From assembly GCA_017468085.1 (NCBI GenBank), contig JAFUJR010000027.1, positions 80,691-144,690 of the forward strand: DNA of 64,000 bases. Reading direction: 5' to 3'. The notes under the pieces were generated by a model, which made no database searches, was not told the origin of the DNA, and was given only the letters and a program-made list of their open reading frames with translations. This document shows, piece after piece, positions 43,491 through 52,543 of this stretch. The stretch's first letter is position 1. Each line of letters begins with the position of its first letter. The position numbers were made by a program, and so were the translations under genes. This DNA comes from Clostridia bacterium. GTDB taxonomy: Bacteria; Bacillota; Clostridia; Christensenellales; Borkfalkiaceae.

Positions 43491-44765
43491 ATGAACGTTT
43501 TGGTGATAGGAAACGGTGGCAGAGAGCACGCAGTCGTGCGCGCCCTCAAAAATTCCCCGAAGGTGGATAAAATTTACGCTATGAAAGGCAACGCGGGCAT
43601 TGCGGAGCTTGCCGAGCTTGTAAACGTTGATTATTGCGACGTCAAGGCGGTTGGCGATTGGGTGGATAAAAAAGGGGACGTTGATTTTACCGTCGTAACC
43701 CCTGACGACCCGCTCGCTTTGGGACTTGTAGACGAATTGGAAAGCCGCGGACACCGCGCATTCGGTCCGCGCAAAAACGCGGCGATTATCGAGGCGAGTA
43801 AAGCGTTTTCCAAAGAATTGATGAAAAAATACGGTATTCCCACGGCTAAATACGAAACCTTTAACGATTATGAAAAGGCGGCGGCATATATCGAAACTTG
43901 TCCTATCCCCGTCGTTTTAAAGGCGGACGGACTTGCGCTTGGCAAGGGGGTGCTTATTTGCAAAACGCGTGAGGAAGCGCGCGAGGGCATTAAAGAAATG
44001 ATGCTCGAAAGTAAATTCGGCGCGGCGGGCAATACGGTTGTTGTGGAAGAATTTTTGGAAGGTCCTGAGGTTTCTTGTTTGGCTTTCACGGACGGAAAGA
44101 CGATGGTTCCGATGATTACAAGCTGCGACCATAAGCGCGCAAAAGACCACGATGAGGGTTTAAATACGGGCGGTATGGGTACGTTTTCTCCTGCTCCTTT
44201 CTTTGGCGAAAATTCCGCAAAAGAGGTTATGGAAAAGATAATGCTCCCTACCATGTATGCGATGAACGCCGAAGGCAGAACTTTCAAGGGCGTCTTGTAT
44301 TTCGGGCTTATGAAGACGAAAGACGGGTATAAGGTCATTGAATATAACTCCCGCTTTGGCGATCCGGAAACGCAGGTTATCCTGCCTATGCTCAAAACCG
44401 ACCTTATGGAAATTTTCGAGGCAATCGTGGACGGGCGCCTTTCCGAAATTAAGGTTGAATGGGAGGAGGGCGCGTGCGTGTGCCTTGTGCTCGCAAGCGG
44501 CGGTTATCCCGAAAAATATGAAAAAGGTAAAGCTATCGCCTTTGGGGATTTGGACGAAGATATCGTTATCTATCACGCGGGCACGGCTTTGAAGGACGGA
44601 CAGCTTGTTACGAGCGGCGGCAGAGTGCTCGGCGTCGTAGCAAAAGGCGCGGACGTCGAGGCGGCTCGTCAAAAAGTTTATAAAAACGCACAAAAAATTC
44701 ATTTTGACGGCATGTATTACCGTAGCGATATCGGGGTAAAATATCGCGACGTGCAAAGAGATTGA
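43491..44765 (+). CDS. purD: Phosphoribosylamine-glycine ligase
   Basis: GAR synthetase of 424 residues, an ATP-grasp enzyme joining phosphoribosylamine and glycine. Features seen: MNVLVIGNGGREHA at the N-terminus, the ATP-grasp core KADGLALGKGVLICKTREEA (about 140-165), GPEVSCLAFTDG, YNSRFGDPETQ with metal ligands (about 285) and a C-terminal domain. In this operon it uses the product of the unusual PurF, which is unstable, so direct handover would matter. AAAGGAAA lies upstream of the ATG. Confidence 0.95.
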   Translation: MNVLVIGNGGREHAVVRALKNSPKVDKIYAMKGNAGIAELAELVNVDYCDVKAVGDWVDKKGDVDFTVVTPDDPLALGLVDELESRGHRAFGPRKNAAIIEASKAFSKELMKKYGIPTAKYETFNDYEKAAAYIETCPIPVVLKADGLALGKGVLICKTREEAREGIKEMMLESKFGAAGNTVVVEEFLEGPEVSCLAFTDGKTMVPMITSCDHKRAKDHDEGLNTGGMGTFSPAPFFGENSAKEVMEKIMLPTMYAMNAEGRTFKGVLYFGLMKTKDGYKVIEYNSRFGDPETQVILPMLKTDLMEIFEAIVDGRLSEIKVEWEEGACVCLVLASGGYPEKYEKGKAIAFGDLDEDIVIYHAGTALKDGQLVTSGGRVLGVVAKGADVEAARQKVYKNAQKIHFDGMYYRSDIGVKYRDVQRD

Positions 44766-44774
44766 GGGTTAATT

Positions 44775-47700
44775 ATGATTTACAGAATTTATGTAGAAAA
44801 GAAAGACAACGTACAAGCAAAAGCGGAGGCGGCAAACGTTAAAACGCTGCTCAATATCGTACCCGAGGATTTTCGTTTAGTCCTTCGTTACGACGTGGAG
44901 GGGATCAGCGAATCGGAATTTAAAGACGCAATCGGCACGGTATTTTCCGAACCGCCCGTCGACAACGTCTATTTGGAAAACTTGGAAATTCCCGAGGGGT
45001 ATAAATCTTTTGTCGTTAGCTATTTGACGGGGCAATACGATCAACGCGCGGATAGTGCGGCGCAATGCGTACAACTCCTCACCCAAAAAACCCGCCCCAA
45101 CATTAAGTGTGCAAGGGTGTACTTGGTAAAGGGCGTTACGGACGAGGAATTCGCCGCGATCCAAAAACATATCATCAACCCCGTAGAAAGCGAGGAAGTC
45201 AGCGCGGAAAAACCCGAAAAGCTTACGCGCGAGAGCGTAGCGGGCGCGCCCGTAGAATCCGTCGACGGATTTATCCAAATGAGCGACGAAGAAATTGCGG
45301 CGTATCATAAATCTTTGGGCTTTGCGATGAGCGTCGCCGACCTCATTTTCGTGCGCAATTATTTCCAATCGGAAAAACGCGATCCTACGGAAACGGAACT
45401 TAAAGTTATCGATACGTATTGGTCGGACCATTGCCGACATACGACGTTTGCAACCGAGTTGAAAACCGTGAATATCACGTCTAAAAACCCGCAGATCCAA
45501 AACGCCTACCACCTTTATCAGGATTTGTACCAAGAACTCAACGGACAGCGCCCCGACAAATATCCTTGTCTTATGGATTTGGCAACGATTGCGGCAAAAA
45601 AATTGAAGAAAGACGGCATTCTCGACAATCTCGATATCTCTGAGGAAATCAACGCTTGCTCTATCCAAATCAAAGCGGAAATCGACGGCAAGGAAGAGGA
45701 TTACCTCGTTATGTTTAAAAATGAAACGCACAACCACCCGACGGAAATCGAGCCGTTTGGCGGCGCGGCAACCTGCCTCGGCGGCGCGATCCGCGATCCG
45801 CTCAGCGGCAGAACTTACGTCTATCAGGCAATGCGTATCACGGGCGCGGCAGATCCGAGGGAGAAATTGCGCGATACGCTGGCGGGGAAACTTCCTCAGC
45901 GCGCCATCACCAAGCGCGCGGCGGCAGGTTTTTCCTCTTACGGCAACCAAATCGGTTTGGCGACGGGTATCGTAGACGAGGTTTACCACGAGGGCTATAA
46001 AGCAAAGCGTTTAGAAACGGGCTTTGTCGTCGGCGGCGCAAGAAAGGACATGGTCTATCGCGAAACGCCTAAGGCGGGCGACGTTATCGTCTTGCTCGGC
46101 GGCGAAACGGGTCGCGACGGTTGCGGCGGTGCGACGGGTTCTTCCAAAGCGCATGATACGAAATCGGTGGAAACCTGCGGCGCAGAAGTACAAAAGGGCA
46201 ACGCGCTCACGGAAAGAAAAATCCAACGCTTGTTCTTGAATAAGAACGTTACCCGCAAAATCAAAAAATGTAACGACTTTGGCGCGGGCGGTGTTTCCGT
46301 AGCGATTGGCGAGCTTGCCGACGCTTTGGATATCGACCTCAACAAAGTACCTAAAAAATACGACGGCTTGAACGGTACGGAGCTTGCTATCTCCGAATCG
46401 CAAGAACGTATGGCAGTCGTTATCGACAAAAAAGACGTGGACGAGTTTATCGCGCTCGCGGCAGAGGAAAACCTTTCCGCCACCCCCGTGGCAGTCGTTA
46501 CCGATACGGGCAGAATGAAGATGTTCTACAATGGCGAGACGATAGTTGATTTGTCCCGTGAATTCCTTAATACCAACGGTGTTAAACAGGAAACGAACGT
46601 CGAAATTGCCGACGAAATCAGCCCTTGGTTCAACAAAAAAACAGGCTTGGATTTTGAAACGGAAACGAAAAAAGTCCTTGCCGACCTCAACGTCTGCACT
46701 AAGAAAGGTTTAAGCGAAAACTTTGACTCTACCATCGGCGCAAGAACGGTATTTATGCCCTTCGGCGGTGAAAAACAGCTCACGCCTGCAATTGCGATGG
46801 CGGCGAAAATTTGCGGCGGCGAAACGGACGTTTGCACCGTTTCCGCATACGGCTATTCGCCGTACCTTATGGAAACCAGCCCGTTTATCGGTGCAATTTA
46901 CTCCATTGTCGGCTCCGTTTCCAAGGTCGTCGCAACGGGCGCAAACTATAAAGATATTCGTTTGACTTTGCAAGAATTCTTCCAAAGAATGACGAATGAC
47001 CCCAAGGTTTGGGGTAAGCCTGCGGCGGCGCTTCTCGGCGCAGTTGCCGCGCAGATAGGGTTGGGGCTTGGCGCAATCGGCGGTAAGGACAGTATGAGTG
47101 GTACGTTTGAAAATCTTCACGTTCCGCCCACGCTTATCTCGTTCGCGCTCGCACCGGCAAAGGCAAGCCAACTCATTACCAACGTTTTAAAGGGCGGTGA
47201 AAAACTCTACCATATCCCCGTACCCAAGGACGAGTATTCCGTGCCCGATTTTGAGGCGCTTAAAAAAGCATATACGGAAATTTATAAACATATCCAAAAC
47301 GGAAACATCACCTTCGCAACCGTCGTTGAAAACGGCGGCGTTGGCGCGGCGGTAATCAAGTCCGCACTCGGCAATACCGTCGGCGTGGAATTTGCGCTCA
47401 CCGCAGACGAATTATACACCGAGGCTTACGGCGATTTGGTTATTTCCTTGAAAGACGAAAGCGCGTTCGATGGCAGCATTTTCAAAAAATGCGTGGGGCA
47501 GGTACGCGGTGAAAACTATATTTGCGGCAATCAGTCCGTTTCCTACAACGATGCGGCGGACGCGTTTATGGAAACGCTCGAGGGTGTGTTCGCAACTACC
47601 GCTCCCGCGTCGGGCAATGCCGAAAAATGCGATTATATTGGCGGTATAAAATACACGAATATTGCTACGAAACTCGCAAAGCCCCGCGTGTTTATTCCCG

Positions 47701-48476
47701 TATTCCCGGGCACGAACTGCGAGCTTGATACTGCGCGTATGTTCCGCCTTGCGGGCGCAGACGTACAGACAGTCGTTATTCGTAACCGTTCCGCCGCAGA
47801 CATTGAGGCGAGCGTTGCAGACGTCGTAAAAGCGATTAAAAACGCAAATATCATCGCCTTTCCGGGCGGTTTCTCAGGCGGGGATGAGCCGGACGGCAGC
47901 GGTAAGTTTATCGCAACTACCTTCCGCAACCCGTATATCGCTGAGCAAATCGAGGAGCTTTTAAACAATCGCGACGGTTTGGCAATCGGTATTTGCAACG
48001 GCTTCCAGGCGCTCATCAAGCTCGGTCTTGTGCCTTACGGACATGTAAAAGAGATGACGGCGGATTCGCCTACCCTTACGTTCAATAACATTTCTCGCCA
48101 TATTTCGTCTATCGTCGACGTGCGGGTGGCGTCCAACCTTTCGCCTTGGCTTTCCGCTTGCAAGGTGGGAGAGGTTTACAAAGTGCCCGTTTCCCACGGC
48201 GAGGGAAAAATCGTCGCTCCGCTCGCAGAGCTTGAAAAGATGAAAGTAAACGGACAAATCGCTACGCAGTACGCAGATTTGAACGGCAACGCAACCATGG
48301 TATGCCCGTTTAACCCCAACGGTTCTACTTGGGCGATTGAGGGTATCACTTCCCCCGACGGCAGAGTGCTTGGTAAAATGGGGCATAGCGAGCGTATTGG
48401 CGACAATCTGTACAAGAATATCGAAGGCAATTTCGATATGAAAATTTTCGAAAGCGGCGTTCGTTACTTCAAGTAA
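44775..48476 (+). CDS. purL: Phosphoribosylformylglycinamidine synthase, single-chain
   Basis: Large FGAM synthetase of 1233 residues combining all functions that other bacteria split into PurS, PurL and PurQ. The PurS-like N-terminal part and linker are followed by two ATP-binding halves (DTYWSDHCRHTTF near 214; FKNETHNHPTEIEPFGGAAT near 316; GKDSMSG near 770). The C-terminal class I glutaminase has PVFPGTNCELD, GGFSGGDEPDG, nucleophile Cys in GICNGFQ (about 1073) and the SHGEGK pair (about 1140). Unlike PurF next door, its glutaminase site is complete. The clostridial single-chain arrangement is recognised. Confidence 0.95.
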   Translation: MIYRIYVEKKDNVQAKAEAANVKTLLNIVPEDFRLVLRYDVEGISESEFKDAIGTVFSEPPVDNVYLENLEIPEGYKSFVVSYLTGQYDQRADSAAQCVQLLTQKTRPNIKCARVYLVKGVTDEEFAAIQKHIINPVESEEVSAEKPEKLTRESVAGAPVESVDGFIQMSDEEIAAYHKSLGFAMSVADLIFVRNYFQSEKRDPTETELKVIDTYWSDHCRHTTFATELKTVNITSKNPQIQNAYHLYQDLYQELNGQRPDKYPCLMDLATIAAKKLKKDGILDNLDISEEINACSIQIKAEIDGKEEDYLVMFKNETHNHPTEIEPFGGAATCLGGAIRDPLSGRTYVYQAMRITGAADPREKLRDTLAGKLPQRAITKRAAAGFSSYGNQIGLATGIVDEVYHEGYKAKRLETGFVVGGARKDMVYRETPKAGDVIVLLGGETGRDGCGGATGSSKAHDTKSVETCGAEVQKGNALTERKIQRLFLNKNVTRKIKKCNDFGAGGVSVAIGELADALDIDLNKVPKKYDGLNGTELAISESQERMAVVIDKKDVDEFIALAAEENLSATPVAVVTDTGRMKMFYNGETIVDLSREFLNTNGVKQETNVEIADEISPWFNKKTGLDFETETKKVLADLNVCTKKGLSENFDSTIGARTVFMPFGGEKQLTPAIAMAAKICGGETDVCTVSAYGYSPYLMETSPFIGAIYSIVGSVSKVVATGANYKDIRLTLQEFFQRMTNDPKVWGKPAAALLGAVAAQIGLGLGAIGGKDSMSGTFENLHVPPTLISFALAPAKASQLITNVLKGGEKLYHIPVPKDEYSVPDFEALKKAYTEIYKHIQNGNITFATVVENGGVGAAVIKSALGNTVGVEFALTADELYTEAYGDLVISLKDESAFDGSIFKKCVGQVRGENYICGNQSVSYNDAADAFMETLEGVFATTAPASGNAEKCDYIGGIKYTNIATKLAKPRVFIPVFPGTNCELDTARMFRLAGADVQTVVIRNRSAADIEASVADVVKAIKNANIIAFPGGFSGGDEPDGSGKFIATTFRNPYIAEQIEELLNNRDGLAIGICNGFQALIKLGLVPYGHVKEMTADSPTLTFNNISRHISSIVDVRVASNLSPWLSACKVGEVYKVPVSHGEGKIVAPLAELEKMKVNGQIATQYADLNGNATMVCPFNPNGSTWAIEGITSPDGRVLGKMGHSERIGDNLYKNIEGNFDMKIFESGVRYFK

Positions 48477-48493
48477 AAAAGGGAGGGCAGTAA

Positions 48494-49249
48494 ATGATTG
48501 ATTTTCATACGCATATATTGCCCCATCTCGACGACGGGGCAAAGGACACGGCAATGGCGAAAGCGATGCTTGAAGCCGAGTGTAAGCAGGGCGTAACGGA
48601 CGTTCTGTTCACACCCCATTATTATGGCAGAAAACACAGCCCCGCCCGCTTTTTAGAAAAACGTAACGAGGCTTGGGCGCATTTAAAACCCAACGTTCCC
48701 GAGGGCTTGACCGTCCATCTCGGCGCGGAGGTGCATTTCACGGGCGTGAACGTCCCCGACTACGACGAGCTTTGCAAGCTTTCTATCGCGGACACGAAGT
48801 ATATTTTAATTGAATTTCCGTTCACCAATAAGTGGACGCACGACCTTTTAGAACAGCTTGGCGATTTCGTTTACGAAACGGGCTATACGCCGATTATCGC
48901 GCACGTAGAGCGCTATCGCGAGGTTCTCAGCCGTCCTGCTTATTTGACGGAACTTATCGATATGGGCTGTCTGTTGCAGGTTAACGCCAGCGCGTTTGAA
49001 ATGAAGCGCGAAAAACGCTTGGCGCTTGCTCTTCTTAAACGCGGTTGGATTCATTGTATCGGCACGGACGCACACGATATGGGCGTGAGAAAACCCAATT
49101 TTTCGGTGGCAAAAGCGGCAATGCAAGAGGCGGGCTTTGGCGAAAGCTGGGATAAGATCCAAGCCACGATGCAAGCGATTTTGCGCGGAGAAGAGGTAAA
49201 ACCGCAAATGGATAAGCCGATTAAAAAATTTTTAGGCAAATATATTTGA
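48494..49249 (+). CDS. PHP-domain protein-tyrosine phosphatase, CpsB/YwqE-like
   Basis: Metal-dependent phosphatase of 251 residues of the bacterial CpsB/CapC/YwqE type. The metal ligands appear in order: DFHTHILPHLDDGAKD at the N-terminus, TPHYYGRK near 42, GAEVHF near 75, PIIAHVERYR near 133 and IGTDAHDMGVRKPNF near 190. Such enzymes usually counteract a tyrosine kinase in capsule or exopolysaccharide control. No kinase or polysaccharide genes are in the window. It lies 17 bases after purL with GGAGGG before the ATG, so it is probably co-transcribed with the purine genes. Confidence 0.85.
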   Translation: MIDFHTHILPHLDDGAKDTAMAKAMLEAECKQGVTDVLFTPHYYGRKHSPARFLEKRNEAWAHLKPNVPEGLTVHLGAEVHFTGVNVPDYDELCKLSIADTKYILIEFPFTNKWTHDLLEQLGDFVYETGYTPIIAHVERYREVLSRPAYLTELIDMGCLLQVNASAFEMKREKRLALALLKRGWIHCIGTDAHDMGVRKPNFSVAKAAMQEAGFGESWDKIQATMQAILRGEEVKPQMDKPIKKFLGKYI

Positions 49250-49327
49250 TAAAATACGGGAATTGCGTTTGAAACGCGCGTTTTCGTGTTACAATAATAA
49301 TGAAAAATAAAAAAGGAGATTACTATT

Positions 49328-49528
49328 ATGGCAAAAATCACCAAAGATACTTTGATTGCAGATTGCTTGCAAATCAACCCCAACGCACCTGACATTTTGT
49401 TGTCGGCAGGTATGCACTGCTTCGGTTGTGCACTTGCACACGGCGAAACGGTTGAACAGGCTGTTGCCGTTCACGGCGAAGACTTGGATTCCTTGCTCGC
49501 TAAATTAAATGAAGGCTTGGAAGACTAA
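49328..49528 (+). CDS. DUF1858-domain protein
   Basis: A 66-residue protein consisting of one DUF1858 domain: ITKDTLIADCLQINPNAPDI, then SAGMHCFGCALAHGETVEQA with the conserved CxxC. Related domains occur at the N-terminus of iron-cluster repair and hybrid-cluster-associated proteins, which suggests a redox or iron-sulfur role in this anaerobe. AAAAGGAG precedes the ATG. A TACAAT box at 49290-49295 may be its own promoter. It ends just before a strong terminator. Confidence 0.85.
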   Translation: MAKITKDTLIADCLQINPNAPDILLSAGMHCFGCALAHGETVEQAVAVHGEDLDSLLAKLNEGLED

Positions 49529-49544
49529 TTTTAAATGCGCAATC

Positions 49545-49575
49545 AAAAAGAGCGGTGTAAAACCGCTCTTTTTCT
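49545..49575. terminator. Terminator after the purine operon and DUF1858 gene
   Basis: AAAAAGAGCGGT-GTAAA-ACCGCTCTTTTT, a 12-bp perfect stem with T-tract. It is convergent with the cupin gene and could act both ways. A second weaker hairpin follows at 49586-49612. Confidence 0.85.
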
Positions 49576-49653
49576 TTATGTAATAAAAACACAGGTCAAA
49601 GCCTGCGTTTTTATAATATTGTCGTGAGTTTTTATTTTTAAATTATAACATCG

Positions 49654-50079
49654 TCAATCTTCGGCTAAATCCGAGTCCAATTTCGTTTGATGAATCGTTC
49701 CAAACGGGTGTTGGGGCGGCGCGTAAACCGAATAGACTTTCAAAGGGCAAGCGCAGGAATTGATAACGTTGTGCCACGTACCTGCAGGAATAACGATTGC
49801 GTAATTTGAATTTATCTTTCCAACCAACTTTACGTTTTGTTTTGTTTCGCCCATATAAACGGTGGCGCAACCACTTTCGACTTTAATAAATTGGTCTAAA
49901 TCGTCGTGTGATTCTAATCCGATTTCACCGCCAACGGGAATAGACATCACCGTCACCTGCAAATGTTTTCCCGTCCAAATCGCCGTGCGAAAATTTGTAT
50001 TGCGACAAACTTCATTATGTATATTTAAAAGTTGAGGCTGTGAACCCAAGTCTTTATTGTTTTCCGATTTATAAAACAT
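49654..50079 (-). CDS. Cupin-domain protein
   Basis: Small beta-barrel protein of 141 residues. The two cupin motifs are visible: GLESHDDLDQFIKVESGCAT (about 54-73) with the metal-binding His and Glu/Gln positions, and IPAGTWHNVINS (about 97-108) with the second His. It resembles the widespread clostridial single-cupin proteins annotated as mannose-6-phosphate isomerase-like or simply cupin. AAAGGAG lies eight bases before the ATG. The mRNA has a long leader containing a structured element and terminator, so expression is probably attenuated. No substrate can be given. Confidence 0.85.
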   Translation of the reverse strand: MFYKSENNKDLGSQPQLLNIHNEVCRNTNFRTAIWTGKHLQVTVMSIPVGGEIGLESHDDLDQFIKVESGCATVYMGETKQNVKLVGKINSNYAIVIPAGTWHNVINSCACPLKVYSVYAPPQHPFGTIHQTKLDSDLAED

Positions 50080-50181
50080 ATATAAATCTCCTTTGTTTTT
50101 GCTATTATTATATGCAAAACGGTTAAATTTGGTATAATAAAAACGGGAAAGAGAAAGGCATTTATTTGATTGTGATGATGA

Positions 50182-50318
50182 CGAAAAAGCGAACCCCTCT
50201 CAAGTAGAGAGGGGTTCGCTTTAATTTCACTGTGGTGACCCTTAACCAACCTAAATCGAACCTTTTGATTTACAGTGAATGCTTTGTTCTTGTTTTTTTG
50301 CTCACTCGGCATATTATA
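50182..50318 (-). promoter_or_regulatory. Riboswitch-like attenuator leader of the cupin gene
   Basis: On the reverse strand a TATAAT box (50318-50313) is followed by an RNA with an 8-bp P1 stem (TTCACTGT/ACAGTGAA). P1 encloses a small hairpin AAATC-loop-GATTT and a second GGT/ACC arm. A perfect 16-bp terminator (50186-50222, arm AAAGCGAACCCCTCTC) and a T-run follow. The loop of the first hairpin carries GGTTC, followed by G at the start of the stem. GGTTCG is complementary to CGAACC in the terminator's 5' arm and could form an antiterminator or pseudoknot. It resembles no riboswitch class I can name. About 100 bases separate the terminator from the cupin start. Confidence 0.6.
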
Positions 50319-50399
50319 ACGAACCGTTTTTATCTAATAGACATATATTATATATATACCGTTATAAACGGAAATACAAAGTGGATGGATTGATTATAT

Positions 50400-51755
50400 A
50401 TGGGTGTAACTAATTTTAATAAAGAATTAAGCGCAACGCAAATTTCTTGCGAAGAATCGTTTAACGTTCGGTTGTCTTTAACGGCAGAACCCGATATCAC
50501 CGCAAATCCCGTGGATATCGTATTGATTTTAGACCGTTCGGGTAGTATGTCCGGAAGCGCGATTGCAAACCTTAAAAACGGCGCAAAAGCCTTCGTCGAT
50601 ATCATTTATAACGCTACCGGTGGAACAAATGGTCAAATTGCCGGCGGAACGCATATCGGGATTGTAAGTTTTGCCGATATCGCCACACAAAACCAGCCGT
50701 TGATTACCGATATTAACGATTTGAAAACGTCTATTGACGGCTTATCCGCAGGCGGCTCGACAAATCACGCCGATGCTTTTACGAAAGCCACGGAGCTTTT
50801 ACAAAATTCAACTGCAAACCAGCAGTTTATGATTATGTTTACCGACGGTTTTACGACTGCGGGCGGCAACCCCAACCCGATTGCGACCACCGCAAAAGCG
50901 CAAGGCATAATCATTTACTCTATCGGACTTTCAGGAAACGGTGGAATTGACGAACAGGCATTGGAAGATTGGGCGTCTGATCCATCTTCTTCCTATGTTG
51001 TTATTACCCCCGACGATACGGAATTGGAAGAAATTTTTGAAGAAATCGCTGAAAATATTTCCAAGCCGGGGGCAACAAATATCGTTATTACCGATAAAGT
51101 ATTGCCTTGCTTTGCCGTAACGGCTTTATCGTCCCCCACCAAAGGCACGGCAACCATGTTGGATTCAAATACAGTCGAATGGAAAATCGATGAGCTTGGC
51201 GTGAACGGTAGCGAAGGCGCAGTTTTTGAATTTACCGTTCGCCGTACGGGCGATTGCGATGGGGAAACGGAAGTAAATGAGTCTATCGAGTACAGCGACA
51301 CGGAAGGCAACGTCGTAAATTTCCCTTCTCCTACGTTGCTTGTAGTATGCGACGTGCCCATTGTAGAGCCTTGTCCTGAACCTGTCGATTATACGGCAAT
51401 TGGTTGTTTAGATACAATTGTGTTCGACGCAGGCAATATCGAAATGCAATCGATTGGACGGATTGTAAAAGTAGATTTTACTTTAAAAAGCGTTTGTCCC
51501 AACAAGCGTGTGGCAGTAGCGATTATCTTAAATGAAGTGGATGGTGAAGGTAACGAACACAAACGCGGCATGAAGACGTTGACGATTCCCGCGCATACGC
51601 AAAATAGTTGTCGAGATATTTTAGTTCGTTGCGTAAAATTCGTTTTACCAGAAGATTTAGACGTTTTTGACACGACGGGTATGTGTAACGAACGTAATTT
51701 GCGCGTAAGAGTGTTGGCAAATTATATAGACAACAATTTTGAATGTTGTGAATAA
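50400..51755 (+). CDS. VWA-domain protein with Cys-rich C-terminus
   Basis: Protein of 451 residues. Residues 1-40 form a short beta segment. A von Willebrand factor A domain (about 38-225) carries the MIDAS motif DRSGSMSG, the Thr in GGSTNHADAF and the Asp of MFTDGFTTAG. A beta-sandwich like DUF11 follows (about 230-315), then a C-terminal region with about a dozen Cys. No signal peptide, sorting motif or membrane segment is seen, which is odd for an adhesion-type protein. It may leave the cell by another route or be part of a spore or cytoplasmic assembly. The gene is monocistronic, with only a weak ribosome binding site. Confidence 0.75.
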   Translation: MGVTNFNKELSATQISCEESFNVRLSLTAEPDITANPVDIVLILDRSGSMSGSAIANLKNGAKAFVDIIYNATGGTNGQIAGGTHIGIVSFADIATQNQPLITDINDLKTSIDGLSAGGSTNHADAFTKATELLQNSTANQQFMIMFTDGFTTAGGNPNPIATTAKAQGIIIYSIGLSGNGGIDEQALEDWASDPSSSYVVITPDDTELEEIFEEIAENISKPGATNIVITDKVLPCFAVTALSSPTKGTATMLDSNTVEWKIDELGVNGSEGAVFEFTVRRTGDCDGETEVNESIEYSDTEGNVVNFPSPTLLVVCDVPIVEPCPEPVDYTAIGCLDTIVFDAGNIEMQSIGRIVKVDFTLKSVCPNKRVAVAIILNEVDGEGNEHKRGMKTLTIPAHTQNSCRDILVRCVKFVLPEDLDVFDTTGMCNERNLRVRVLANYIDNNFECCE

Positions 51756-51761
51756 CATGAA

Positions 51762-51792
51762 AAGCACAGGGCAATTCCTGTGCTTCTTTTTT
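51762..51792 (+). terminator. Terminator of the VWA gene
   Basis: AAGCACAGG-GCAATT-CCTGTGCTT followed by CTTTTTT. Between here and the marR promoter (51793-52010) I see no gene. Confidence 0.85.
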
Positions 51793-52010
51793 GGTGAGCC
51801 TAATGTTAATTATCCGAACTCTGTTTTGCCCGTTGGGAACGGTTTTGGATTTATTATAAAACTTTAATTTTACGGAAAAGCAAGTTAAAAAATTGCACTT
51901 TCCAGCGAAGAAAAATCGGATTCCCAACAGGAGTCTGATTTTTCTTTTAGCAATATTTCTTACATATAAAAAATTTTTATAATAGAAACTTTGTATCGCT
52001 CATATATATC

Positions 52011-52066
52011 TTGTTGACATCACAACGAGTTTATGGTATAATATACTTGTTGTAATTACAACAAGT
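52011..52066 (+). promoter_or_regulatory. marR promoter with two matching operators
   Basis: TTGACA (52014-52019), 17-bp spacer, TATAAT (52037-52042). Two sites of pattern TTGTTG-N6-CAACRA overlie it. One at 52011-52028 covers the -35 box. The other at 52047-52064, within a 22-bp perfect palindrome (52045-52066), covers the expected transcription start. The centres are 36 bp apart. This is a textbook layout for repression by the MarR protein encoded directly downstream. Confidence 0.85.
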
Positions 52067-52076
52067 TGGAGGGGTT

Positions 52077-52541
52077 ATGCAAGAGAGATTTAAGGAATTT
52101 ACCGTTCTGATCGCAAATATCAATAGGTGCATTTATAAAATTAAAACCGAAGAAATGGCGGATTTTAATTTAAAAAGCTCCCACGTTTCGTGCCTTTACT
52201 ATATTTATAAAGAAGATTCTCTTACGGCGAAGGAGCTTTGTGACGTTTGCGGAGAAGATAAAGCCAATATTTCTCGTGCGATAAAATATCTTGAAAGTAA
52301 CGGGTATTTACTTTGTAATGCAAAGACGCCAAAAAGATACCAAAGCCCGTTGCAACTGACGGATAAGGGTAAAGAAGTAGGAAAATATATTACTGAAAAG
52401 ATTGACTCCGTATTGAGTTATGCAAGCGTAGGGTTAAGTGAAGAATACAGAAAGATTATGTATCAAAGCCTTAATTTGATAAACGATAACCTAAATAAAT
52501 TGTGCGACGGTTATAATGCAGACGAAAAGGAAAACATTTAA
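52077..52541 (+). CDS. MarR-family transcriptional regulator
   Basis: Winged-helix repressor of 154 residues. The DNA-binding core is SLTAKELCDVCGEDKANISR followed by AIKYLESNGYLLC and the wing YQSPLQLTDKGKEVG. Dimerisation helices flank it. GGAGGGG lies directly before the ATG and the gene begins ten bases after a perfect palindrome, so autorepression is very likely. It is the first gene of a six-gene run encoding alcohol and aldehyde dehydrogenases, a YhhN protein, a HAD phosphatase and a membrane peptidase. The inducing ligand may be an aldehyde, alcohol or lipid product, which is inference from the operon content. Confidence 0.9.
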   Translation: MQERFKEFTVLIANINRCIYKIKTEEMADFNLKSSHVSCLYYIYKEDSLTAKELCDVCGEDKANISRAIKYLESNGYLLCNAKTPKRYQSPLQLTDKGKEVGKYITEKIDSVLSYASVGLSEEYRKIMYQSLNLINDNLNKLCDGYNADEKENI

Positions 52542-52543
52542 GA

